Of a DNA stretch of 64,000 nt, positions 24,787-34,590 are shown in pieces; position 1 is the first letter of the stretch, and every line of letters begins with the position of its first letter. The stretch comes from Synoicihabitans lomoniglobus (GTDB lineage: Bacteria > Verrucomicrobiota > Verrucomicrobiia > Opitutales > Opitutaceae). Below the pieces are notes generated by a model. It worked only from the letters and a program-made list of their open reading frames with translations, was not told the DNA's origin and ran no database searches. The translations under genes and the position numbers were made by a program. Location: the NCBI RefSeq assembly GCF_029023725.1, contig NZ_CP119075.1, forward strand, positions 1,173,501-1,237,500, read 5' to 3'.

Positions 24787-27056
24787 GGGATTCCGCGTCA
24801 GCCTCGTCCCGACCGATATTGTCCTGGCGCCAACTCGGCGGCATCCTGCTGGCCTGTGCGGGCGTGGTCTATCTCCTGCTGCCCGGTGACTCCGAACTGT
24901 TGGAGCAGCTGGTGCGGGACGGTAACATCGCCAAGGCGCGGCGGGTGTTGGCGGTGGTGGCGGCCGAGGAAATCGAGCGCGAGCCGTTGCGCTATGCGCT
25001 CGCCGAGCAGGAGCTGGATCGATTGGAGTTGAAGCCACCGGCCACGGCGCCGGAGCGGGAAGCTTACTGGCGGGCCTCGCTGAACCGGTGGAAGTCGCAC
25101 GGCTATGCCGACGCCTTGTTCATTCGTTGGATCAAGGATTTGGAGACGGTGGATGCGGTGGACGACTTCTGGCGCGAGCTGCAGCGGGATTGGGCGCAGG
25201 TGCCGGTCAATCAGCGCGCGGCCTTGACGCGGCGGTTCGTCCCCCTGGCCTTGGCCCGGGAACGGCCGGAGGTGGCGGCGGCGTGTTTCGCGATGATGCA
25301 TGGCGAGTCTCCGGCGGAGGCGGAAGCGGCCCTGGAGCTGGCCCGACTGCAACGGTTCGCGGGAAATCCCGAGGCGGCGTTGCGGGCGATTTCTGGTTTG
25401 CCGGACGGGCAGGGCACGAGCCTGAGAATTTCCCTGCTGAGGGAGATGAATCGCAATCGCGAAGCGCTGAATCTGTTGCTCGCGGAAGCGACTGCGACCG
25501 ACGAATGGGAGGCTCCGCAGGTCGAACGGATCGCCGCGTTGGCGAGAGCCGCAGGGGAACCGCAGGTGGCACTGCCCATCGTCTCGGCTTTTGCCGCGGC
25601 GAACCCGGAGATGCTGGCGGCGTGGCGACTGCTGGGGGCGTTGCAGCGGGAAAACGGTCGGTCGGAAGCGGCGCGGGAAACCCAGCAGCGGGTGGTCGAA
25701 TTGACCGACCGGGATGCGGACGAACTGAGAACCTTCGCGCAACTGCTGGAAGGCACCGGCCGCCCGGGGGAGGCGTTTGATGTGTGGTGGGAGCTGGGCA
25801 TGAAGGGCGATCGTCATGCTCTGGACCGACTGGTGGCGTTGAACCCGGGACTGTATCGCGACCATGATCTGCTGCAGGTGCTCGACCGCATGGTGCCGGT
25901 GGCCGGCCATGACGAATACACCCTTTTACAGGCGCGTTTCCTGACGGAGGTCGGTCGCTACGGTGAGGCGGTGGAAGCGTATCGGCAGTTTCTGGAGGCG
26001 GAGCCCGAAGCCGTGGCGTCGTGGTTGGAACTGGCGCGGTTGGAGGTGGAGCTTTACCGCTATGCGGATGCGGCGGAGCATATTGAACGGGTGGAGGCGT
26101 TGGGCGCGGACAGCGTCGAAATCCGGCGGCAACTGGCGGATGTGTGGGTGGCGTTGGGCGACTATGAAAAGGCGCTGCCACTCTATCGCGCGGTCGCCGA
26201 GACATCGGGAGAGATGGACGACTACGGGGCGTATTTCCGGCTCGCTCGCGGTCTGGGCGCTTACGAAGACTACGTGGCCGGACTGCGTGGAGTGGTGGAG
26301 TCGGCGGAGGCCACGGCATCGGATCATGTCACGTTGGCCTATGGTTACAATTTGCTGGGACAGCCGGAGGAGGCGCGCGAGGTTTTGCGAGCAGGGATGC
26401 AGCGGTTTCCGGAGGACAGTGAAATCAGACTCCGCCTGGCCTATGCGTTTTCCGACGTGAAACGTTATCACGATGCCCAGCTGGTGACGGAGGGGTATCC
26501 CGGTCTGGGATCGAACGTGGAAATGGTCCGGCTGCATTTGTTGATGATGCGATTGAACAACGACCTCGAGGCAGAGCGGGCGTTTTTGCGGCGCGAATTG
26601 ACCGAGGCGGTGCGGGCCGATCCGGAGGTGCGGCAAGCCCTGTCGCGGGCGCATCTGGCCGCGGGGCAGAATCTGGAAGCCGAGCAGCTGTTGCGCGGGT
26701 TGGCGGCGGAGTTCCCCGACGACTGGGATATTTTGGGAGACCTGATTTTGGTGATGCAACGGCTCAACCACAACGAAGAGGCGCAGGCGTTGCTCGCGCC
26801 GCATCTGGCGGCCGATGATCCCCGGGCCTTTAAACTGGCCGCGGATGTGGCCGCCGCGTTGGGAGAATATGCGAAGGCCGAGCAATACCAGATCCGGTAT
26901 TTGTCCCTCGTGTCTCCGGCGGAGCCCACGAGCTGGGGGGCGTTGGGCGATATCCGACTGGCACGAGGAGATCGGACCGGAGCCAAGCGAGCGTATCAGC
27001 GGGCCTTGCGGGAATTGCAGTTTCAGTTGCTGGAAGCAGAGGAGGACTCTCGATGA
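24783..27056 (+). CDS. pelB: PelB N-terminal part: membrane-anchored TPR protein
   Basis: 757 aa. One membrane span near the N-terminus (GILLACAGVVYLLLP) is followed by ~700 residues of tetratricopeptide repeats (for example YGEAVEAYRQFLEAEPEAVA and GDYEKALPLYRAVAETSG). In Pseudomonas, PelB is one ~1190-residue protein with an inner anchor, periplasmic TPR scaffold and outer-membrane barrel. Here the anchor and TPR scaffold are one protein and the barrel is the next gene, coupled by ATGA. The TPR region is expected to bind PelA and guide the polymer across the periplasm. Confidence 0.85.
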   Translation: MRDSASASSRPILSWRQLGGILLACAGVVYLLLPGDSELLEQLVRDGNIAKARRVLAVVAAEEIEREPLRYALAEQELDRLELKPPATAPEREAYWRASLNRWKSHGYADALFIRWIKDLETVDAVDDFWRELQRDWAQVPVNQRAALTRRFVPLALARERPEVAAACFAMMHGESPAEAEAALELARLQRFAGNPEAALRAISGLPDGQGTSLRISLLREMNRNREALNLLLAEATATDEWEAPQVERIAALARAAGEPQVALPIVSAFAAANPEMLAAWRLLGALQRENGRSEAARETQQRVVELTDRDADELRTFAQLLEGTGRPGEAFDVWWELGMKGDRHALDRLVALNPGLYRDHDLLQVLDRMVPVAGHDEYTLLQARFLTEVGRYGEAVEAYRQFLEAEPEAVASWLELARLEVELYRYADAAEHIERVEALGADSVEIRRQLADVWVALGDYEKALPLYRAVAETSGEMDDYGAYFRLARGLGAYEDYVAGLRGVVESAEATASDHVTLAYGYNLLGQPEEAREVLRAGMQRFPEDSEIRLRLAYAFSDVKRYHDAQLVTEGYPGLGSNVEMVRLHLLMMRLNNDLEAERAFLRRELTEAVRADPEVRQALSRAHLAAGQNLEAEQLLRGLAAEFPDDWDILGDLILVMQRLNHNEEAQALLAPHLAADDPRAFKLAADVAAALGEYAKAEQYQIRYLSLVSPAEPTSWGALGDIRLARGDRTGAKRAYQRALRELQFQLLEAEEDSR

Positions 27057-28588
27057 CGCGGGTATGGTCGAGATGGATACGGATGGGGATTGCCCTGCTC
27101 TCGGGGGGCGGGGGCGCCGGTCTGCGGGCGGCGACGGACCTCTCGTTGCCGATTGAAGACGCGGCGATGATCAAGCAGGCCGCGGACCTCGACATCGAAC
27201 AGCGGCGTTATCTGACCTACCTCTATGCGAGATTGAACAAGCCGAAGGTCGCGACTGCGATCGGGGAATCGATTCTCATGGAAAACCCGAGCGACCGGCA
27301 GACCCTGCTGGTGCTGGCGTCGATGGCGACGGAACAACGCGACGGCGAAGCGGCGGTGCAGTTGGCCGAGCGCTACTTGAGATTCTACCCCGGCGACAAC
27401 CAAGGCCGTTATTTCCTGGGAGCAGGTTACTACTTGCAGCGACGATTCGTGCAATCGGCCAACGTGCTGCGGGAGTTGAAACGGGAACAATATGCGCACC
27501 GACGCTATCCTTATGAAACGGATCTGGCTTCGGCCTCGGCGTCGGCGGGGCAGTGGTATCGGGCGATGTTGAGTTATCAATCATTGCTCCGCCATCACGA
27601 GCTGGGGGATGAGCTTCGAGATGAGGTGCGTGAGGCGCTTGACCGCATTTACCGGGAGCACGGTCCCCACGTGGCGGCGGCGTGGCGCGGGGTGGTGCTC
27701 GACAATGGCGAAGTCTGGCGCACCGAAGCTTCCCACGCGATGCATCTGAACGACCTTCACTGGTGGACGGTGGCGGGACACGAAGATCGCGTCGCGATCG
27801 AATCCGTCCCGGGCCTGCGGTCGCGAACGGTGCGCCGGGCGGACGCGGAGATGGGCGTGCGATCGAGGTGGAATGCCCGCTGGACGACCGAGGCCGGACT
27901 GGGGCACGGGGGAGCCGGATGGATGAGCGAAGTGCGCGCCCGCTACACGTTTGCGCCCTCGCGCACGGTGGAATTCGGAACGTGGTGGAATGAGCGGGCG
28001 ACGGACAGTCTGGTGCTGGAGTCGTTGAACGGTCGGCAGGACTGGACCGGATTGACCGCTTCCTGGCAGCTGGAAGCGGATCTGAGCTTGGGCATCAAAG
28101 CCGGGATGAGGGAGGTGTATGTGGCCGGAACCCGTCTGGGCCAGGGGGACGGAATTGAGGTTTCACTCGATCAAACCCTCCGGCGACACGGCCCCCAGTG
28201 GATCGTGGGTTATCGGGGGGCGGTGGCGTCATTCAACACCGGGGCGACCGACTTGACTCTCGTGGATCCGACAGTGCGCCCGGGGCTGCCTCCGGGCGGG
28301 CGTCGGGCGGTGCTCAACAATCTCGTCAGCCCGCGCATCAACCGCCACGGCATGGGCTGGACGCTGACCGACAATCTGGCGGATGCCTGGAGCTATCGAC
28401 TCACGGTCGGCGGTGACTATGATTTCGTGCTCGACTCACTCGGATTCAATGCCGGGGTGGCCGGCATGTTCCGACCACGGAAAAGTATCGAGATCCAGGG
28501 AGAGCTGGGCTACAGCTCCAACGCGTCAGCCAGCAACGCCGGGAACGAGGCCGTTCTCCTGAATCTTTCGTTTCGATTTCATTACTGA
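27053..28588 (+). CDS. PelB C-terminal part: TPR plus outer-membrane beta-barrel
   Basis: 511 aa with its own signal sequence (WIRMGIALLSGGGGAGLRAA). Residues about 40-190 contain TPR-like helices; residues about 220-511 are alternating beta-strands typical of an outer-membrane barrel, ending with the aromatic beta-signal LLNLSFRFHY. By position and content this is the export pore half of PelB. The overlap with the preceding gene is a normal ATGA coupling, and a separate signal peptide is present, so this is a split gene rather than a frameshift. Confidence 0.82.
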   Translation: MTRVWSRWIRMGIALLSGGGGAGLRAATDLSLPIEDAAMIKQAADLDIEQRRYLTYLYARLNKPKVATAIGESILMENPSDRQTLLVLASMATEQRDGEAAVQLAERYLRFYPGDNQGRYFLGAGYYLQRRFVQSANVLRELKREQYAHRRYPYETDLASASASAGQWYRAMLSYQSLLRHHELGDELRDEVREALDRIYREHGPHVAAAWRGVVLDNGEVWRTEASHAMHLNDLHWWTVAGHEDRVAIESVPGLRSRTVRRADAEMGVRSRWNARWTTEAGLGHGGAGWMSEVRARYTFAPSRTVEFGTWWNERATDSLVLESLNGRQDWTGLTASWQLEADLSLGIKAGMREVYVAGTRLGQGDGIEVSLDQTLRRHGPQWIVGYRGAVASFNTGATDLTLVDPTVRPGLPPGGRRAVLNNLVSPRINRHGMGWTLTDNLADAWSYRLTVGGDYDFVLDSLGFNAGVAGMFRPRKSIEIQGELGYSSNASASNAGNEAVLLNLSFRFHY

Positions 28589-28605
28589 TCTCAAATCACC
28601 CTCCC

Positions 28606-29142
28606 ATGTCCCGCCTCGTATTATTTTGTCTAATCCTATTCACCGCCGGTTGCGCCAACGTCATCACGACCGGCGGCACCGACGGACAAACCATTTCCAT
28701 CAGCCGACTGCTGCTGCCTCCGTTCGTCAACGCGACCGATGATGAATATGCGGCCCGGGCGCTCACCGAGATGACCGGCAGCGCGTTGGTGGAGGCGGGA
28801 ATCCCGCTCTACCAAACGGAGCAGTTGGTGATGCGCACCGTCGGCGATGAGGCACAAGGGAGCGACGGACGCTACGCCGAACTCTCCCGCGCGAGCGGCG
28901 CTTCCCATCTGCTCATCGGCACGGTGCATGAATACCGCTACAAAACTGATCTCGATGGCGACCCGGCAGTCGGAATCACCATGCGAATCGTCGACGCCCA
29001 GACGGGGGAAACGGTGTGGCAGGGCACGAGTGGCAATGTTGGTTACGCCTTCGCGTCCGTGACCTCGGCGGCGCAAAAAGCCGTCAATCGACTGGTTAAA
29101 GCGATGCCGATTGCAGGCAGCCGTTCCGGACGCTTCCGCTGA
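28606..29142 (+). CDS. pelC: Pel outer-membrane lipoprotein PelC
   Basis: 178 aa. The signal peptide ends in the lipobox FTAGC (Cys16). The mature part matches PelC size (Pseudomonas 172 aa) and has a compact alpha/beta fold with LLLPPFVNATDDEYA, SHLLIGTVHEYRYK and DAQTGETVWQG. PelC forms a dodecameric ring under the PelB barrel that guides the charged polymer. The C-terminus (ITSAAQKAV-type region) is rich in Ala/Lys. It lies between the barrel gene and pelD. Confidence 0.85.
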   Translation: MSRLVLFCLILFTAGCANVITTGGTDGQTISISRLLLPPFVNATDDEYAARALTEMTGSALVEAGIPLYQTEQLVMRTVGDEAQGSDGRYAELSRASGASHLLIGTVHEYRYKTDLDGDPAVGITMRIVDAQTGETVWQGTSGNVGYAFASVTSAAQKAVNRLVKAMPIAGSRSGRFR

Positions 29143-29173
29143 CGGATCGCACTTGTTCGCAGCGCGCCCTGAC

Positions 29174-30538
29174 ATGAATCTGAGAGGCATACTGACACCG
29201 CGAATGGTGTGGTCGGATGTCGGGGTGATCGGCCTGCTGCTGGTCGGAGCAAACCTGCTCCTGGGGCGGGGCGACATCGGTTGGCTGGAGTTTAATCCGA
29301 CCCCCTACCTGCTTTTGCCCATCTTGATCGGAGGGCGATATGGCTTTGGTCCGGGACTCTACGCGGCCGTCGCCGTGGTGGTGGGGGTGGCCGCGGGTCG
29401 GGTCTGGGCGGGGCAGGCCGTCACCGTGTCGCAGGTGATCCGGGGCAACCCCGCCTGGTGCGCCAGTATCGTGGTGGCGGGGGCGGTGGCGGGGGAGCTT
29501 TGGTTGTATTTCCGCCGTCGTATTGTGGAGCTCACCGCCGGGGAGACCCAGTTGCAGGACAAGCTGAGAAAGATGGATGCCAACATCACGGTCCTGCGCG
29601 GGGCCAAGGATGAGTTGGACCGCCTGACCGCCGCCCGGGACGGTGAGATCAGTTCGTTGGACGCGGATCTGCGGCGGCTGCACGCCTGTGCGGCGACGGA
29701 GCTGCCCGAAGAAATCATGCAACTGCTGAAGCGGCAGGCCCGTGTGTCGGATGCGGCCCTCTACCGGTCGGCAGAAGCGTCTGCCGACGACGCCCCATGG
29801 CAGCGATTTGCCCTGCTGGGGAGGGAGGAGAACCTGCCCGCCACTCTGGATCTGGACGAACATGGCATGGCCGCACGGGCGGTGAAGCAGCGGTCGTTGG
29901 TGACGTTGCCGGAGATTCTCGAAGGAACCCGGTTGGTGGGGGAGTCGGCATTGATGGCGGCTCCGATGATCGGATCCGATGGACGCATCCGGGCGCTGTT
30001 GATCGTGACGGGAATGCCCTTCATCGCCTTCACTCCGGCGGCGGCCAATCTGGTGTCTCTGGTGTGTTCCTGGAGTGGTGGTGTGCTCGAACTCAGTGAA
30101 GAGGCGGAGGGCCGCTATCGCATCGTGGTGGGTCGGCAAGGGCAGCGCATATTTTTCGCCGCCTACTTCAATCATCTGGTCGAGGTGGCTCGGGAAGCCA
30201 GTCGCAAGCATCGGCTGCCGTCGTCCTTGGTGGAGGTGGCCTGGCCCGGACACGCGGGCGGGGATCAGGCGCATTTCGAGCGGGTGGTGATGGGCGCGGT
30301 GCGCAGCGGCGACATGGCGATGCAACCGGACCGATCCTTCCCTGCCTTGGTGATCTTGTTGCCGCTGGCCGGAGAGCGTGGCACCGATATTTTCATTGAT
30401 CGCTGTCGGCAGAATTGCCGTCAAAACGACATCGATCCCACCACGCTTTCGATCAACCGATTGGATCTGGGCGAGACCGAATCCGCCGAGAGGGCGTTGA
30501 GCCAGTTGGCGGCAGCCAAAGGAGGCACCGGTGTCTAG
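29174..30538 (+). CDS. pelD: c-di-GMP receptor PelD
   Basis: 454 aa from ATG 29174 (Pseudomonas PelD is 455). Four hydrophobic spans lie in about residues 13-110 (VIGLLLVGANLLLG, GLYAAVAVVVGVAAGR). A coiled-coil (ETQLQDKLRKMDANIT), a GAF domain (about 165-310) and a degenerate GGDEF domain lacking the GGDEF signature follow. The RxxD inhibitory-site motif is retained as R377-S-G-D380, nearly the same position as R367/D370 in Pseudomonas. PelD binds c-di-GMP and switches on polymer synthesis with PelE, PelF and PelG. Confidence 0.9.
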   Translation: MNLRGILTPRMVWSDVGVIGLLLVGANLLLGRGDIGWLEFNPTPYLLLPILIGGRYGFGPGLYAAVAVVVGVAAGRVWAGQAVTVSQVIRGNPAWCASIVVAGAVAGELWLYFRRRIVELTAGETQLQDKLRKMDANITVLRGAKDELDRLTAARDGEISSLDADLRRLHACAATELPEEIMQLLKRQARVSDAALYRSAEASADDAPWQRFALLGREENLPATLDLDEHGMAARAVKQRSLVTLPEILEGTRLVGESALMAAPMIGSDGRIRALLIVTGMPFIAFTPAAANLVSLVCSWSGGVLELSEEAEGRYRIVVGRQGQRIFFAAYFNHLVEVAREASRKHRLPSSLVEVAWPGHAGGDQAHFERVVMGAVRSGDMAMQPDRSFPALVILLPLAGERGTDIFIDRCRQNCRQNDIDPTTLSINRLDLGETESAERALSQLAAAKGGTGV

Positions 30539-31499
30539 GTTGGCGCTGATCGCGGGGGCGTTGTTGCAGCTGGGAAGCGGTTGGTGTATTCACCGGGGTG
30601 CCGGGGACGTTTCCATCCTGCTCCTGCAGCTGGGGGGCGCGGTCACGTGGGGATGGGGCACCCGTTTTTTCCCGTTTGTCGCCACACCGAGTGCGCGGTG
30701 CCTGGCCGGTGTCATGGCACTGGTGATCCCCGTCTTCGGCTGGTTGGTCTCGGCTGCGTTTACCAGTTTGATGTGGATGAAGATGCCCCGGACACGAGGA
30801 CGGTCCCTGTTGGTGTGGTCCGATCGCAACCTGCGCATGGAAACGGATCTGCAGACCGTGCCGGGATCGCAGGAGTCCATCGCCGAAATTTTGCGCGGCC
30901 CCCATATCCAGGCGCGCCGCAACGCCATCCTGGCCGTGAAGGACCTCGATCCATCCTCGGCGCTGCCGCTGTTGCGCAAGGGACTGCAGGACAGTGACGA
31001 ACAAGTGCGGATTTTTGCCCAAAATTCGCTCAGCACGCTCATGGAAGGTTTCGAGGCGGGCATCAAACAACTCGAGCGGCGCCTGGCCGAAGCGCCGACG
31101 GAATTGGCGACGGTGGTCGGATTGGCAGAACAGTATTTCGAGCTGGTTTATCTCGATGTGGCAGGGGATGAGGAAACCTCCGCGCACTTGCTGGGCAAAG
31201 CGGCCGATCTGCTCGCCCGGGCGGCCGCCCAAGCTCCCGATGATCGCCGGATCTGCCTGCTGCGTCTGCGGTATGCCCTGCGTCGACGAGACGTCGCGAT
31301 GGCCGGAACCCTGCTCGCGCAGATTGACCAGGATCCCGCCGACGAGCAGATGCTGCTGCCATGGCGCGCCGAGTTGGCGTTTCAGATGCGTGATTGGTCG
31401 GGCGTGCGCCGGATTTTGAAACGCTTCGCCGAGGCCGGTTACGTGAACACCCGGATCGAAGCGCTGGCCCGCTTTTGGCGGGTGAAGGAGCGGGCATGA
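30531..31499 (+). CDS. pelE: Pel inner-membrane TPR protein PelE
   Basis: 322 aa with a GTG start that overlaps pelD by 8 bp and has a strong ribosome site (AAAGGAGG). Two N-terminal membrane spans (LIAGALLQLGSGWCI and AGVMALVIPVFGWLVSAAF) are followed by a soluble helical repeat region with HEAT/TPR-like segments (GLQDSDEQVRIFAQNSLSTL). Length agrees with PelE (~329 aa). PelE links PelD to the synthase complex. It is coupled to pelF by ATGA. Confidence 0.85.
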   Translation: MSRLALIAGALLQLGSGWCIHRGAGDVSILLLQLGGAVTWGWGTRFFPFVATPSARCLAGVMALVIPVFGWLVSAAFTSLMWMKMPRTRGRSLLVWSDRNLRMETDLQTVPGSQESIAEILRGPHIQARRNAILAVKDLDPSSALPLLRKGLQDSDEQVRIFAQNSLSTLMEGFEAGIKQLERRLAEAPTELATVVGLAEQYFELVYLDVAGDEETSAHLLGKAADLLARAAAQAPDDRRICLLRLRYALRRRDVAMAGTLLAQIDQDPADEQMLLPWRAELAFQMRDWSGVRRILKRFAEAGYVNTRIEALARFWRVKERA

Positions 31500-33091
31500 G
31501 CGAAGTCGCCGAGGAACGGATTGCGGACGTATGCCTCGTCCTGGAGGGCACGTATCCCTATGTGCAGGGCGGGGTGTCGTCGTGGGTGCATCAGATCGTG
31601 ACGCAGCTTTCCGAGGTGACCTTTGCGTTGTTCTTCATCGGCAGCACGCGGGAGCAGGCGGTCAAAAAGCGCTACACGCCACCGCCCAATGTCATCGCCA
31701 TCACGGAAGTGTTTTTGTTCGAGCGTCTGCCCGAAGCACAGCTGGAGCCCCGCAAATTGTCGGCGAAGGTGCGGGAGTCCTTTTATTTGTTTCTGCGCGA
31801 TTTTCATGAGGCGACGGACGAACCCGGCCGGCTGGCCGCGTGGTGGTCGGTGATCGATTGTCTCGACCAACCGGATACGGACCTGACGTTTGGCAACCTG
31901 ATGCGGGACGAGGAGGCGTGGCAGCTGCTGACCGACCTGAGCGACAGCCGGGCCCCGCACGAATCGTTCGTGGATTTTTTCTGGGCCGTTCGTTTCCTGC
32001 ACCTGCCGGTATGGACGGCGCTGCTGGCGCGGCATCAGATTCCCCGGGCCCGTATGTATCACAGCGTTTCCACCGGGTATGCGGGCATGCTGGGGGCGAT
32101 CGCGGCGCGTCGGCACGGCGTGCCGTATCTGATCACGGAACATGGCATCTACACCAAGGAACGCATCGCCGAGATCAGTCAGGCCAAGTGGATCCATGAC
32201 CCGCCCAGTCGCTATTTTGACGTCGATCGCGGACTGGGGCCGGTGAAGCAAATGTGGATCGGGTTGTTTGTTTTTCTGGGACGTCTGAGTTACGCGGCGG
32301 CGGATCGCACGATCTCGCTGTTCGAAGGCAACACCGATTTGCAGATCGAATTCGGGGCCGAAGCCCGCCGTCTGGAGGTCGTGCCCAACGGCATCGACCC
32401 GGCGATCTTTGATCCCGCGCGCGAACGTCGGCGGAAACGGCTGGAACAACCCGGGGGGGGAATCGTGATCGGATTCATCGGGCGGGTGGTGCCGATCAAA
32501 GATGTCAAAACCCTGATCCGGGCGGCGCGGTCGGTGGTGGCGCGGGAACCGCGCGCGCGGTTTCACCTCATCGGGCCGACGGAGGAGGATCCCGACTACT
32601 TCGCCGAATGTCGGCAGATGGTCGAGTTGATGGGATTGAAGGACCAGGTGCTCTTCCTCGGCCCGCAGAATGTGCGGGAAATCCTGAGCGATTTGGACCT
32701 GTGCGTGATGACCAGTATCAGCGAGGGGTTGCCGTTGGTCATACTGGAGGGGTTTTCGGCGGGCGTGCCCTGCGTGGCCACGGACGTCGGGGCCTGTCGG
32801 GAGTTGATCTTTGGGCGCACACCCGAAGACAAGGCGCTGGGCCGGGCGGGTCTGCTCACGAAAATCTGTTCGCCGTTGGACACGGCGGACGCGTTGCTGC
32901 AGGTGATCTCCGACCCCGAAAATCTCGTGCGCATGGGCGAGGCGGGGCGGACGCGGGTGGAGCGCTACTACCGGCAGGACGACATCATGGACATCTATCG
33001 TCGCTATTACACGGATACGGCCTGGGCGGGACCGGATGCGCCCGATGGTCCCTATGCGGATCGTGCGCCAACCTCTGACACCGCCACCTGA
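31496..33091 (+). CDS. pelF: Pel glycosyltransferase PelF (GT4)
   Basis: 531 aa from ATG 31496. PelF N-terminal signature LEGTYPYVQGGVSSWVHQ is followed by the GT-B fold; the donor domain has IGFIGRVVPIKDVKTLI and the EX7E pair E410/E418 in SEGLPLVILEGFSAG. PelF is the cytosolic GT4 enzyme that polymerises Pel using UDP-GalNAc/UDP-GlcNAc. A run of eight G at 32453-32460 lies within the coding sequence (Gly codons). It is coupled to pelG with the stop and start codons sharing one base. Confidence 0.93.
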   Translation: MSEVAEERIADVCLVLEGTYPYVQGGVSSWVHQIVTQLSEVTFALFFIGSTREQAVKKRYTPPPNVIAITEVFLFERLPEAQLEPRKLSAKVRESFYLFLRDFHEATDEPGRLAAWWSVIDCLDQPDTDLTFGNLMRDEEAWQLLTDLSDSRAPHESFVDFFWAVRFLHLPVWTALLARHQIPRARMYHSVSTGYAGMLGAIAARRHGVPYLITEHGIYTKERIAEISQAKWIHDPPSRYFDVDRGLGPVKQMWIGLFVFLGRLSYAAADRTISLFEGNTDLQIEFGAEARRLEVVPNGIDPAIFDPARERRRKRLEQPGGGIVIGFIGRVVPIKDVKTLIRAARSVVAREPRARFHLIGPTEEDPDYFAECRQMVELMGLKDQVLFLGPQNVREILSDLDLCVMTSISEGLPLVILEGFSAGVPCVATDVGACRELIFGRTPEDKALGRAGLLTKICSPLDTADALLQVISDPENLVRMGEAGRTRVERYYRQDDIMDIYRRYYTDTAWAGPDAPDGPYADRAPTSDTAT

Positions 33092-34470
33092 TGGCCGGAA
33101 TCGGATTCAGACTCATCCGGCTGCTCGACAAGCAGAGTTACACCGGAGCGATGCAGGCCTACGGGTATGCCGCGCTGGTCGGCAGCGGCCCGTGGGTGTT
33201 GTCCATGATGACGCTGGGGCTGCTCGGCGTGGCGTTGCGGGCGACGCAGGCGGAGGCGGAGCTGGATCAGTTTTTCGTCGCGGTGACCCATGTCTTCGCT
33301 TTCACCCTGATCGCCACGGGACCGCTGCAGATGATCCTCTCCCGCTACGCGGCGGACCGGGCGTTTGCCCGGGAGGAGTCGCGCGTATTCCCCTCCTACC
33401 TCGGGGCGTTGATCGTGGTGATGGGAGGCGGGGGAATCATCGGGGCGGGCTTCTTCCTGGGCGGCGTGCCGGGGCCGCTGCTGTTTCGCTACGCGGCGAT
33501 GGCGCTGGTCATGGTGGTGTCGGCCATCTGGATATCGACGGTCTATATATCGGCGGTGAAGGACTACGGGGCGGTGGTGCGCTGTTTTGCCATCGGCTAT
33601 GCGGTGAGTTTTGGCGGGGTGTGGCTGGGGGGGCGTGGATTCGGGCTCTCCGGCATGATGATCGGATTTCTCCTCGGGCAAATCGTGCTGTTGATGACGT
33701 TGTTTCGGGTGATATTCTCCGAGTTTGGCGCGCGGGCGGGCCCGAGTTTCGAATTCTGGGGTTACTTCATGAAGCACCGGATACTGGCGCTGTGCGGACT
33801 GGTTTACAATCTGGGCATCTGGATCGACAAACCGTTGCACTGGTGGCTGTCGACGGATGGAGCGCAGGTGGCCGGTTTGATGTGGGCGGCCCCGTTGTAT
33901 GACGAGGCGGTTTACCTGAGTTTTTTGTCGGTGGCGCCGGGCATGGCGGTGTTTCTGTTGTCGGTGGAGACCAGCTTTGCGCTGCACTACGAACGCTTCT
34001 TCCGCCAGGTGACGGGCAAGGCCACATTGTCCGAGCTGCGTGCCTCGAAGCATGCGATGATTGGGGCGCTGCAGGATGGGTTAACGAAAATGCTGAAGTT
34101 TCAAGGCGGGGTCACGTTGCTGTTGGTGTTGAGCGCGGAACCCCTGTTGGCAGGACTCGGACTGGGGGCGGTGCAGACGCATATCTTTCAGATGACCCTG
34201 GTGGGGGTGTTCCTGTTGGTGGTGCTGTTGGCGCTGCTGACCGTGCTGTTCTACCTCGATCGACTGAAGGAGGCGCTGGTGGCGTGCAGTTTGCTGGCCG
34301 TCTGCAACGCGTGGGGCACGGTCCTGGCGTTGTGGGCCGATGAGCGGTGGTATGGTTTGGGGTTTACGGTGGGAACCGCGGTGGCCGTGGTCTACGCCAC
34401 GCATCAGGCCAATCACTGGCTGAGCCGGCTGGACTACGAAACGTTTTCGGCGCAGCCGCTGTATAGTTGA
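33091..34470 (+). CDS. pelG: Pel inner-membrane transporter subunit PelG
   Basis: 459 aa, matching PelG (456 in Pseudomonas). It has about twelve hydrophobic segments, starting AALVGSGPWVLSMMTLGLLG, with the conserved PelG N-terminus GIGFRLIRLLDKQSYTG. It resembles Wzx/MATE-like exporters and with PelD, PelE and PelF forms the synthase complex. It is the last gene of the pel operon. The 120 bp after it hold no recognisable terminator. Confidence 0.92.
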   Translation: MAGIGFRLIRLLDKQSYTGAMQAYGYAALVGSGPWVLSMMTLGLLGVALRATQAEAELDQFFVAVTHVFAFTLIATGPLQMILSRYAADRAFAREESRVFPSYLGALIVVMGGGGIIGAGFFLGGVPGPLLFRYAAMALVMVVSAIWISTVYISAVKDYGAVVRCFAIGYAVSFGGVWLGGRGFGLSGMMIGFLLGQIVLLMTLFRVIFSEFGARAGPSFEFWGYFMKHRILALCGLVYNLGIWIDKPLHWWLSTDGAQVAGLMWAAPLYDEAVYLSFLSVAPGMAVFLLSVETSFALHYERFFRQVTGKATLSELRASKHAMIGALQDGLTKMLKFQGGVTLLLVLSAEPLLAGLGLGAVQTHIFQMTLVGVFLLVVLLALLTVLFYLDRLKEALVACSLLAVCNAWGTVLALWADERWYGLGFTVGTAVAVVYATHQANHWLSRLDYETFSAQPLYS

Positions 34471-34590
34471 AATGGCGCGCCGGCAGCGAGCAGTGCGACC
34501 CTCGCCGCCGGTGCCGGAAAGATGTTTCCTCCTGCAAGTGTATTACGCTTGAACGGATGAATGGTGCCAGACCTGCTAGGTGAACACCCT

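Noticed and set aside
24783..28588. pelB broken by a frameshift
   Set aside because: The second part has its own ATG with ATGA coupling and a signal peptide, as expected for two genes.
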